The notes under the pieces: model-generated | What the model was told of the DNA's origin: nothing | Database searches by the model: none | What the model saw: the letters and a program-made list of their open reading frames with translations, nothing else | Assembly (NCBI GenBank): GCA_023253615.1 | Contig: JALRFZ010000497.1 | Coordinates: forward strand, 1 to 12,183 | Reading direction: 5' to 3' | Length of the DNA: 12,183 nt | Source of the DNA: Verrucomicrobiales bacterium | Lineage (GTDB): Bacteria; Verrucomicrobiota; Verrucomicrobiia; Verrucomicrobiales; DEV007 | Shown: positions 1 through 7,129 of the stretch, in pieces | How positions within the stretch are numbered: the first letter of the stretch is position 1 | Layout of the letters: each line of letters begins with the position of its first letter | Made by a program: the position numbers and the translations under genes

Positions 1-687
<687 letters not shown>

Positions 688-694
688 TCCGCCG

Positions 695-714
695 CGTTTC
701 TCCCCGGAGAAACG
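695..714 (+). other. Short perfect inverted repeat in the groEL 3' UTR
   Basis: CGTTTCTC (695-702) and GAGAAACG (707-714) are perfectly complementary around a CCCG loop, starting 7 bases after the groEL stop codon. No T-run follows, so this is not an intrinsic terminator by itself. It may protect the 3' end of the mRNA or act with the terminator hairpin that follows. The pairing is seen in the sequence; the function is inferred. Confidence 0.5.
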
Positions 715-725
715 ATTTCGAAAGG

Positions 726-759
726 CCGGGCGCGTCGCGAGACGCGTCCGGTTTTTTTT
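726..759 (+). terminator. Intrinsic terminator of groEL
   Basis: An 11-base stem, CCGGGCGCGTC (726-736) with GACGCGTCCGG (741-751), closes a GCGA tetraloop. One pair in the stem is a G-T wobble. It is followed directly by eight T residues (752-759). It lies 39 bases after the groEL stop codon and before the convergent end of corA. On the opposite strand only a weak CCTTT follows the hairpin, so efficient termination of corA here is less likely. Confidence 0.9.
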
Positions 760-797
760 CGTACCCGCCCGCGGAGCGCCGGCACGGTGGAGCGGAC

Positions 798-1757
798 TCA
801 GAGCCAGCCCTTGCGCTTGAAGAACCAATAGGGCAGCAGCGCCGAGAGGATCATCAGCCCGATCGCGAAGGGATAACCGAAGGGCCACTCCAGCTCGGGC
901 ATGTGTTCGAAATTCATCCCGTAGATCGAGGCCACCAGCGTCGGTGGCAGGAAGACGACGGCGGCGACGGAGAAGATCTTGATGATGCCGTTCTGTTCGA
1001 TCCCGATCATGCCGAGGGTCGCATCCAGCAGCAGGGTGATTTTCCCCGAAAGGAAGCCGGCGTGATCGCCGATGGAATGAAGGTCGCGCGTGATCGTCTT
1101 GACGCGGGTGCGGCGGTCTTCGGTGCCCTCGATCCGCACGATGTGCTGGGCGTAGAAGCCGACGGCACGGTCGAGCGTCATGAGGCTGTCGCGGATGTCC
1201 GAGAGGAGGTCGCCGGCGCGGCCGATTGTCTCCAGATAGGATCGGTGCATCTCGGCGCGTTTCGGCCGCGAGACCTTCGCTTGGAAAATGCCCTTCGACA
1301 CGGGGGTGACGGTGCGTCCCGCCCGTTCGATGATGTCGGCGAGGCGATCGACGAGGGTCTCGAGCAATCCGAGGAAGATCGTCTCGCCATTCTCACCCGC
1401 GATGGGAGAACGGACCGCGCGCGTCGCGAAGAGGCCGAAGGATTTCGGGTCGTGGTAGCGGATCGTGATGAGCTTGCCACCGATGAGGACGAAGGTCACC
1501 GGCCCCATCGTCGTGTTTTCCTCCTCCGTGTAGGCGGGGAGCTGGGCGGTCATGAAAAGTCCGCCGTCCTCCTCGTAGAGACGGCTCGAGATCTCGATCT
1601 CCTCCATGTCCTCGCGGGTCGGCAGCTCGATCCCGAGGATCTTCTCCAAGGCCACTTCCTCCTCCCGGGCGGGGGAAAGCAGATCGATCCAGGAAGCCTT
1701 TTCAAAATCATCCGTTTCGACGAGGCGTCCGTGACGGAGAAGATAGGCACGGCTCAT
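798..1757 (-). CDS. corA: CorA-family magnesium/cobalt transporter
   Basis: This is a homopentameric inner-membrane Mg2+ channel that can also carry Co2+ or Ni2+. The 319-residue product has the normal length (E. coli CorA has 316). It has a large cytoplasmic N-terminal domain (about 1-255) with the long charged stalk helix. Two C-terminal membrane segments follow, at about 262-279 and 297-313. The signature YGMN ends the first segment (GMN at 280-282) and is followed by an acidic loop (FEHMPELEW) in the periplasm. The C-terminus is short, basic and cytoplasmic (FFKRKGWL). The ATG at 1757 gives a full-length protein; no good Shine-Dalgarno sequence is visible before it. It lies 13 bases downstream of uppP on the same strand, so the two are probably cotranscribed. 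I see no Mg2+-sensing leader between them. Confidence 0.96.
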   Translation of the reverse strand: MSRAYLLRHGRLVETDDFEKASWIDLLSPAREEEVALEKILGIELPTREDMEEIEISSRLYEEDGGLFMTAQLPAYTEEENTTMGPVTFVLIGGKLITIRYHDPKSFGLFATRAVRSPIAGENGETIFLGLLETLVDRLADIIERAGRTVTPVSKGIFQAKVSRPKRAEMHRSYLETIGRAGDLLSDIRDSLMTLDRAVGFYAQHIVRIEGTEDRRTRVKTITRDLHSIGDHAGFLSGKITLLLDATLGMIGIEQNGIIKIFSVAAVVFLPPTLVASIYGMNFEHMPELEWPFGYPFAIGLMILSALLPYWFFKRKGWL

Positions 1758-1770
1758 GGCGAAGGATGGC

Positions 1771-2601
1771 TCAATCCGCCGCCTGATTCAACGCCTCGCC
1801 TTCGATCGCCACCCAGGTGAGCAGGGCCGCGCCCATCACGAGCCGGTACCAGGCGAATCCATTGAAGGTGTGGCTCTGCACGAAATGGATGAGCCACTTC
1901 ACCACGATGAAAGCCGAGATCGCCGAGACGACCGTGCCGAGGGCATGCATGGACCAATCCTCCGCATGGGCACCGCCCTCCTGGATGACGTTGAAGGTTT
2001 GGAAGGCACCGGCGGCGATCAGGGTGGGCACACCGACGAGAAAGGAAAACTCGGTCGCACCCGGACGAGCCGCGCCGAGGGCCATGGCGATGAGGATGCT
2101 CGCACCAGACCGCGAGGTGCCGGGGAACACCGCCGCGAGGATCTGGGCGAGCCCGACCGCGACCGCGACGCGCCACCCGATGGTGTCGGTGCCCTGGTGG
2201 TTTTTCCGCCAGGCCTCGACTCCGAAAATGACAAAGGCGCCGATGAAGGTCGCCCACGCGACCGGAGCGACGGTCTCAGGCAGGCCGATGTCGAGTTTCT
2301 TGATGAGGACGCCGCCCACCGCGGTGATACCAAAGGCGGTGGCGAGTTTCGCGAGGTAATCGCGCGTGTCCGGATTGCCCAAAGTCGTGGCGAGCGTCTT
2401 GACCCGGTCCGCGAAGACCGCGACCACGGCGAGGACCGCGCCGCTCTGGATGACGATCGAAAAAAGATCCGACTGTCGCGGCAGCCAGCCGAGATTCTGG
2501 GGGATGAGGAGATGGCCGGTCGAAGAGATCGGAAGGAATTCGGTGATGCCTTCGATCAAGCCAAGAATGACGACAGCCAGCCAGGTTGGGAGGGTTTCCA
2601 T
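1771..2601 (-). CDS. uppP: Undecaprenyl-diphosphate phosphatase (BacA/UppP family)
   Basis: This integral membrane enzyme removes a phosphate from undecaprenyl diphosphate. It recycles the lipid carrier for peptidoglycan and other wall polymers, and its overexpression gives bacitracin resistance in other bacteria. The 276-residue protein is full length and hydrophobic throughout, with about eight membrane segments expected. Both signature motifs are intact. The first is EGITEFLPISSTGH at residues 17-30, with Glu17, Glu21, Ser27 and His30. The second is PGTSRSG at 160-166, with Arg164. The ATG at 2601 places motif 1 exactly where it lies in E. coli UppP, which supports the start. It is the first gene of a probable uppP-corA transcript. 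The AT-rich sequence upstream (2641-2673) is the likely promoter area. Confidence 0.97.
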   Translation of the reverse strand: METLPTWLAVVILGLIEGITEFLPISSTGHLLIPQNLGWLPRQSDLFSIVIQSGAVLAVVAVFADRVKTLATTLGNPDTRDYLAKLATAFGITAVGGVLIKKLDIGLPETVAPVAWATFIGAFVIFGVEAWRKNHQGTDTIGWRVAVAVGLAQILAAVFPGTSRSGASILIAMALGAARPGATEFSFLVGVPTLIAAGAFQTFNVIQEGGAHAEDWSMHALGTVVSAISAFIVVKWLIHFVQSHTFNGFAWYRLVMGAALLTWVAIEGEALNQAAD

Positions 2602-2640
2602 GCGAGTGCGTAGCCTAGTTTACGCGCAGATCGCATGATT

Positions 2641-2673
2641 GAAAAATCGTAATATCAGTAATTGTTCGAATTC
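2641..2673. promoter_or_regulatory. AT-rich stretch upstream of uppP, possible promoter
   Basis: This stretch of about 33 bases is strikingly AT-rich against its surroundings and lies 40-72 bases upstream of the uppP start codon. That is where a promoter for the uppP-corA transcript would be expected. I could not pick a convincing -35/-10 pair. The best minus-strand match is a TACGAT-like -10 behind a poor -35, so only the region is proposed. Confidence 0.35.
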
Positions 2674-2690
2674 AGCGTGGGGCGGGGCGC

Positions 2691-2768
2691 GCGGAGTGCG
2701 GAGGGGGGGTGGAGTGGTGGAGTATTGGAGTATTGGAGCGTTGCACTCCATCACTCCACTCTCCGCTC
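2691..2768. repeat. GGAG-rich inverted and tandem repeat between uppP and the hydrolase gene
   Basis: The arms TGGAGTGGTGGAGT (2710-2723) and ACTCCATCACTCCA (2745-2758) pair over 14 bases with one G-T wobble, around a 21-base loop. The loop contains most of a tandem duplication of TATTGGAG (2723-2730 and 2731-2738). After a purine-rich internal bulge, GCGGAG (2698-2703) can pair with CTCCGC (2761-2766) and extend the stem. The right arm contains the stop codon and last codons of the hydrolase gene, so the element overlaps coding sequence. No T-run follows on either strand, so it is not a standard terminator. It looks like a dispersed intergenic repeat unit, but with one copy in view that is inference. 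Confidence 0.6.
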
Positions 2769-5027
2769 GGGCCAATCGAGATGGCGATGCAGGAAATCGT
2801 AGGTACCCTGTCCGTTGATGGTGTGAGGGCCGACGAACCACTCGATCTCGCAGTGGTTCTCGAGGCCGAGTTTGGCCTCGTAGAGATTTTTCACCTTCGC
2901 GAACTCGAAGGCGACCTGCTCGTCAGGTGCCACGCCGTCGAAGTGTCCGCGTTCGACCATGAACGGACGTGGGCAGATCAAGGCGGCCATCTCGGCATAG
3001 TTGAAGGTGCCGCCGAGATTCCATTCGAAGATCTCGTATTCGCCCTTGTTGGCGTAGCTGTAACGGAGCGACTCCGCGTCGGTCGCGGCGTTTTTCCAGA
3101 CCCATTCGTTGAAGTCGGCCGAACAGATCGAGAGGCAATAGCGCTCCACGAGCGGTGGGATGCGCATGGCCGACTTGCCACCGTAGCTGAGCCCGTAAAA
3201 GGCGATTTTGTCAGGATCGACGAAGGGTTGTGCGGCGAGCCAGTCCGTGATCTGGCGGTGCTGCGGCACGATGATGGAGAAGAGCGTCTTCCCGATCGAC
3301 TGGGCCTTGAACTGCTGCATCCGGAAGAGATCGAAATACTTGTAGCCGTTCTGCGGGGCGAAGGTGATGAAACCGCGCTCCGCGAGACGGGTCGCAAAGG
3401 CTTTGTAGGAGTTGAAATGGGCCTCGCCGACAACGTCCTGTGGCGTGCCCTCGAGCCCGTGCTGGCAGAGGACGACGGGACGTTTTTCGCCGGAGGAGAG
3501 GTCGAGGTCTTTTGGCAATGTCAGGATGCCGTAGGCGATCACTTTTTCGCCGCCGCTCTCCATCACGTCCATGAGCACTTCGTAAGACAGGGTCTTGTCG
3601 CCGACCTGATAGGGTCGGGTGCGGACGTTCGGAGCGAGCAGGGGCAGCTCGAAATCGCCGATGACCTCGGTGCGGAATTTCTCGCGGTAGGGTTCGATCG
3701 TCGCCTGGAAGTTTTCGAGGGTGTCGGTCTTGAGATCGGCGAAGTAGCGTTTCCGGTCGCCCGCGGCTTCGATGAGGGCGAGGCGGTTGTGGAGAACGAG
3801 GTCGTTGGTGCGGGTCTTGAGAGGGATTACCATCAGCTTCTCCGAGCCGGTGCGTTTCGCGAGGGGTAGATCTCCGAGCAGTTGTGAAAGTGCTTCGTCG
3901 GAGACCGGATACGACCCGTGGACGAGAGTGGTCTTCGCATCGGGTGCGAGGGGCGCGACTCTTTCCAATTCGGCGGACACCTCGTCGTCGCTCGGATGCG
4001 GCAGCAGGCCTGGTTTTCCCGGGATTTCGGCGCGCTTTTCGAAATCGATTTCGAGCACCTCGGAGGCTCGATAGCCGTAGGCCGGAGCCGTGCCCTGCTC
4101 GATCACGAGCGGGCGCGGGGCGACGAGGGCGGCCAGCTCGGCATCGCCGAAGGTGCTCGGCAGTCCGAAGACGTTGCGATCGGCGGGCTCGCGCCAGAGG
4201 CCTTCGCGCGGACCGAACGACCCGCTGACGAGGGCCCGCCCGATGCGCTCATCGAGGGCGGCGGCGAAGAGGACGAGTCGACCGCCCTCGCCGTGACCGA
4301 CCGCGAAAACGGGCCGCTTGGATTCCGTCTGGTCTGAATGGAAGCAGTCGATCGCCGATTGGATTTTCAAGACCTCGTAGCCCGTCATGGTCCGGCCGAG
4401 GAGGAAGGCGGAGCGTTGGATCCACTCGCGTTGGCTGAGTTTCCATTCGTTCAATCCGCGTGGTACGAGCCTCAGCACGAGGACCCGGCATCCGCTCGCG
4501 GCAAGGGTGAGGGCCGCCGGAGGCATGGCAAAGCGGTAGTCCGCATCGGGCACGTAGATGACGTCGGCATGGATCTCTCCTTCGGGCAGCACGATCTCGC
4601 CATCGCCATGGACTTGGCCGAAGGATTTCCAACGCACCCGATGAATGTTGGCACCGACTTCCGCGTTTTCCTCATCCGGACGAGCCGACAGATATTGAAA
4701 CCGATTGCCGGTCCCGGAATCAGACTGGAACCGCGTCTCCCGATCGATGCCGAGCATGCGGGAGAGTTCGTCGCGCGAAGATGGGTTTCCGCTCTTCCAT
4801 CGTTCGTCCCGCTCCTTCGCCGCCCGCTCGATTTCGCGATCGAGGAAACGATCGTTCGCTTCGTGCAGCCTCCTCGGGAGATCACCGGTTTCCGTCAGCG
4901 CGGCCGTGCCGGGAAGGGGATCGGTCGCGGTGGCGGGCTTCAAGACCGGCCAGGCGGGCGTCTCCTGGGCGAGGAGCGGAGCGGTGAGGCCGCAGAGGGC
5001 GGCAAGGAGCGGACGCGTCGGGATCAT
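2751..5027 (-). CDS. Secreted tandem alpha/beta-hydrolase (dienelactone hydrolase / acetyl-xylan-esterase-like)
   Basis: The 758-residue protein begins with a signal peptide (hydrophobic residues 6-18, cleavage near LLAQ-E at 20-21), so it acts outside the cytoplasm. A charged helical stretch (about 50-80) precedes two hydrolase-like domains. In the first (about 135-320) the nucleophile elbow reads GHGEGG at 244-249, with Gly246 where serine is expected, so this half is probably inactive. The second (about 450-758) has an oxyanion-type CQHG (521-524) and the elbow YGLSYGG with Ser614. Plausible partners are Asp697 (HFDGVAPDE) and His735 (GPHTING), a complete triad. This suggests an ester hydrolase, perhaps a sugar-ester deacetylase; the substrate is unknown. 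The last codons and the stop lie in the repeat at 2691-2768. It diverges from the NHL gene. The start is the ATG at 5027; no clear Shine-Dalgarno sequence precedes it. Confidence 0.88.
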   Translation of the reverse strand: MIPTRPLLAALCGLTAPLLAQETPAWPVLKPATATDPLPGTAALTETGDLPRRLHEANDRFLDREIERAAKERDERWKSGNPSSRDELSRMLGIDRETRFQSDSGTGNRFQYLSARPDEENAEVGANIHRVRWKSFGQVHGDGEIVLPEGEIHADVIYVPDADYRFAMPPAALTLAASGCRVLVLRLVPRGLNEWKLSQREWIQRSAFLLGRTMTGYEVLKIQSAIDCFHSDQTESKRPVFAVGHGEGGRLVLFAAALDERIGRALVSGSFGPREGLWREPADRNVFGLPSTFGDAELAALVAPRPLVIEQGTAPAYGYRASEVLEIDFEKRAEIPGKPGLLPHPSDDEVSAELERVAPLAPDAKTTLVHGSYPVSDEALSQLLGDLPLAKRTGSEKLMVIPLKTRTNDLVLHNRLALIEAAGDRKRYFADLKTDTLENFQATIEPYREKFRTEVIGDFELPLLAPNVRTRPYQVGDKTLSYEVLMDVMESGGEKVIAYGILTLPKDLDLSSGEKRPVVLCQHGLEGTPQDVVGEAHFNSYKAFATRLAERGFITFAPQNGYKYFDLFRMQQFKAQSIGKTLFSIIVPQHRQITDWLAAQPFVDPDKIAFYGLSYGGKSAMRIPPLVERYCLSICSADFNEWVWKNAATDAESLRYSYANKGEYEIFEWNLGGTFNYAEMAALICPRPFMVERGHFDGVAPDEQVAFEFAKVKNLYEAKLGLENHCEIEWFVGPHTINGQGTYDFLHRHLDWPERRVE

Positions 5028-5101
5028 CTTGGTATTGGATCAAATCCTCCGGGAGAATACAGCCTCCGAATCGGGCGCATTGGCGTCATCAGGAACGAGG
5101 T

Positions 5102-5150
5102 GGGTTTCCCGGTAGGGGTTTCACGGGCGCGGTGAATCCGGGGAAACCCC
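5102..5150. other. Imperfect hairpin in the divergent hydrolase/NHL spacer
   Basis: GGGTTTCCCGG (5102-5112) can pair with CCGGGGAAACCC (5138-5149) with one bulged G and a 25-base loop. An alternative perfect pairing uses GGGGTTTC (5115-5122) and GAAACCCC (5143-5150). It lies in the 208-base spacer between two divergent genes, so it is not a 3'-end terminator for either. It could be an operator, a 5'-UTR structure of one gene, or a REP-like unit. Nothing else recognisable was found in this spacer apart from the ribosome binding site of the NHL gene. Confidence 0.45.
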
Positions 5151-5222
5151 GATCCAGCGGGGCGACCGCAACAGCCGCCGGGGGGAGGAAATCCTTTCGT
5201 CTTGAACTCTGCGGCAGTTTTT

Positions 5223-5226
5223 GGAG
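5223..5226 (+). promoter_or_regulatory. Shine-Dalgarno sequence that fixes the NHL protein start
   Basis: GGAG lies 9 bases before the ATG at 5236, which begins a standard signal peptide (MKRLLLPPL). An in-frame TTG at 5221 would place this site inside the gene and add five residues before the signal peptide, so the ATG at 5236 is preferred. Confidence 0.7.
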
Positions 5227-5235
5227 AATGCGTTC

Positions 5236-6930
5236 ATGAAACGGCTTCTCCTCCCTCCGCTCGTGCCGGTTCTCGGATTCCTCGCCGGACTCCCCCCGGC
5301 CCAGGCGGGGTGGACCGATGGAAAGGCGGCCGCCAACGTCATCGGTCAGCCCGATTTCACCTCCGGACAAGACAACCAGGGCCTCGTCGCCCCCACGGCA
5401 TCGACCTTGAACGGTCCGCAGGGCCTCGCCCTCGATCCGACCAGCGGAAAACTTTTCATCTGCGACAGCTCGAACCAGCGCGTCCTGCGCTACGCCTCGC
5501 CCGTCGCCTTCGTCAACGGAGGCGCGGCCGAGGCGGTCTTCGGGCAGGAAGGATTCACCACCAACACCGCCGGTTCCCAGCGCGACAAGTTCAGCAGTCC
5601 CGCCGGGATCACCGTCGATGCCGCGGGCAATCTCTGGGTGGCCGACAACATCAACAACCGTGTCGTCATGTTCCAGGACGCCGCTTCCAAGCCGAGCGGG
5701 GCCGACGCGGACGGGCTCCTCGGGGCCGCGACCTTTCTCACGAATCCCGCCGGCAACGGCGACGGGCAGATGCGACAGCCCCAGGATGTCGCGGTCGATG
5801 GCGCCGGGCGGGTCTGGGTCGCGGATTGGCAGAATCACCGCATCCTCCGTTTCGACAACGGGGCCGCCGGGGCCATCGCCAACGCGGACGATCCGGGGCA
5901 AAACTCCGCCCCTGCCGACGCCGTCCTCGGGCAATCGGGGTTCGGTCTCGCCCAGATCAACCGGGGCAGCGGCACGCCGGTGCGCAACGGGATGAATCTC
6001 CCTTGGAAAATCGAGATCGATCGCACCGGCGATCTCTGGGTGTCCGACAGCGGCAACGGGCGCGTTCTCTATTTCGTCGATCCGTCGGCCAAAGCAAATG
6101 GAGCGGATGCGGACGGGCTCCTCGGCCAGATCAATTTCACGACCAACAGCGGTCCCGCTGCCTTGAGGGAGCGTTTCTGGGGGCCGCGCGGTCTCGCGAT
6201 CGATTCGCGCGGCGCGCTCTGGGTGACGGAGGAGTTCAACCACCGCGTGGTCCGTTTCGACCTGCCCGCCGCGGCCGCCCTCGCGAATGCATCCGACAGC
6301 GAGCTCACCCCGCCCTTGCCCGATGGCGTGCTCGGCCAGCCGGATTTCGTCACCAACGATCAAAACAATACCGCCGCCGGCATGCTCAGCCCCTGGGATG
6401 TCGAGACCTCGGCCTATGGCGATGTCTGGGTGGCGCAAAAGGGGAACGTGAACGGCGGGCACCGCGTGACCCGCTTTTTCCCGGATGCGCCCTCCTACCG
6501 CAGCGATGGCCGGATCGGAGCGAAGGCGACGCGGCTGAAGGGCAACGGCGTCTACAATCTCACCGGTGGCGGGCAGAAGCTCACCGCCCTCTCGATCGAC
6601 CGGAAAAAGGTCCTGCTCTATGTCCGTGCCGACAACGATGGCGAGTATGCCGACGACTTCCGCATCCTCGGTCCGGGGAGCAACCGCGACTTCAAGGTGA
6701 AGTATTTCGCGACCTCTTCCGGCAAGCGGAACATCACCGGCGAGGTGAAATCCGGCGGCTTCATCGAGCGGGCCATCCTCGTCGGTCAGGATCGCGATTA
6801 TCAGGTGGAGGTGAAGCCGAAGGCCTCGACCAAGGGCAAGGTGAAGAAATGGAAACTGTCGCTCGATCTCATCTCTCTGCGGGCCGACACGACCGACCGC
6901 GTCAAGGCGACGGTGAAGACGAAAAAGTGA
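5236..6930 (+). CDS. Secreted NHL-repeat beta-propeller protein, C-terminus apparently truncated by a frameshift
   Basis: The product has 564 residues from the ATG chosen by the GGAG site at 5223. A signal peptide (1-24, ending PAQA-G) implies export. Six NHL-type blades start near residues 61, 122, 182, 256, 317 and 386. Each follows the pattern P-x-G/D-[hydrophobic]-x-x-D-x-x-G-x-L/V-W-V-x-D-x-x-N-x-R-V-x-x-F. A second motif of the type GVLGQPDFVTN precedes each blade (34, 100, 160, 228, 295, 364), so the repeat is about 60-70 residues long. Six copies suggest one closed propeller, usually a binding scaffold. Residues 425-564 form a Lys-rich beta module (NDGEYADDF, KYFATSSGKRNITGEVKSGG). 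The frame stops at 6930, but similar coding sequence continues in another frame to 7106. The ligand is unknown. Confidence 0.88.
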   Translation: MKRLLLPPLVPVLGFLAGLPPAQAGWTDGKAAANVIGQPDFTSGQDNQGLVAPTASTLNGPQGLALDPTSGKLFICDSSNQRVLRYASPVAFVNGGAAEAVFGQEGFTTNTAGSQRDKFSSPAGITVDAAGNLWVADNINNRVVMFQDAASKPSGADADGLLGAATFLTNPAGNGDGQMRQPQDVAVDGAGRVWVADWQNHRILRFDNGAAGAIANADDPGQNSAPADAVLGQSGFGLAQINRGSGTPVRNGMNLPWKIEIDRTGDLWVSDSGNGRVLYFVDPSAKANGADADGLLGQINFTTNSGPAALRERFWGPRGLAIDSRGALWVTEEFNHRVVRFDLPAAAALANASDSELTPPLPDGVLGQPDFVTNDQNNTAAGMLSPWDVETSAYGDVWVAQKGNVNGGHRVTRFFPDAPSYRSDGRIGAKATRLKGNGVYNLTGGGQKLTALSIDRKKVLLYVRADNDGEYADDFRILGPGSNRDFKVKYFATSSGKRNITGEVKSGGFIERAILVGQDRDYQVEVKPKASTKGKVKKWKLSLDLISLRADTTDRVKATVKTKK

Positions 6931-7106
6931 ACATTGGCACCGACCCGATCGCACCCGGATCCTTCCGCCTTTACCAGCATGAAATCCGCGCCAAAGGGAA
7001 GGAAAAATCCCGTCGGGCGACGGTGCGCGCGTGGATCCAGGCGAGCTCGACCACCGACGGCCAGATCGACCGCGTGATCTCGCTGGTGAAGAACCGGCCG
7101 AAGTGA
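6927..7106 (+). pseudogene. Out-of-frame C-terminal remnant of the NHL protein (half module)
   Basis: After the TGA at 6930, the frame one base back stays open for 59 codons (6927-7103, stop 7104-7106). Its codons end almost always in G or C and it gives a sensible peptide. That peptide resembles the end of the in-frame module: APGSFRLYQHEIRAKGKEKS matches VGQDRDYQVEVKPKASTKGK, and DGQIDRVISLVK matches DTTDRVKATVK. So a second copy of the module, lacking its first half, appears to follow. Adding one base near the A5 run at 6922-6926 would join the two frames. A deletion within a tandem pair of modules with loss of frame is my preferred reading. A sequencing error in the A-run, or an independent small gene starting with GTG at 6927, are alternatives. 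No strong ribosome binding site supports the last. Confidence 0.6.
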
Positions 7107-7129
7107 GCGGGCGGGGGGGACAGGGCGAC

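Noticed and set aside
2710..2758. The hairpin after the hydrolase gene as an intrinsic terminator
   Set aside because: No T-run follows on either strand and the loop is long, so it is listed as a repeat instead.
5202..5229. A TTGAAC (5202-5207) / GAGAAT (5224-5229) promoter for the NHL gene
   Set aside because: The -10 candidate overlaps the GGAG ribosome binding site and would leave a 5' UTR too short to use it.
6921..6930. Programmed -1 ribosomal frameshifting at the A-run joining the two frames of the NHL gene
   Set aside because: The site is G AAA AAG with only five A residues. It does not fit the X-XXY-YYZ slippery rule and no obvious downstream stimulatory structure was noted. Mutation or sequence error is simpler.
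5089..6954. A 621-codon open frame on the minus strand opposite the NHL gene
   Set aside because: It is a mirror of a G+C-rich gene. Its product is low-complexity and rich in Arg, Gly, Asp and Val, with no domain, while the plus strand has clear NHL repeats and a signal peptide.
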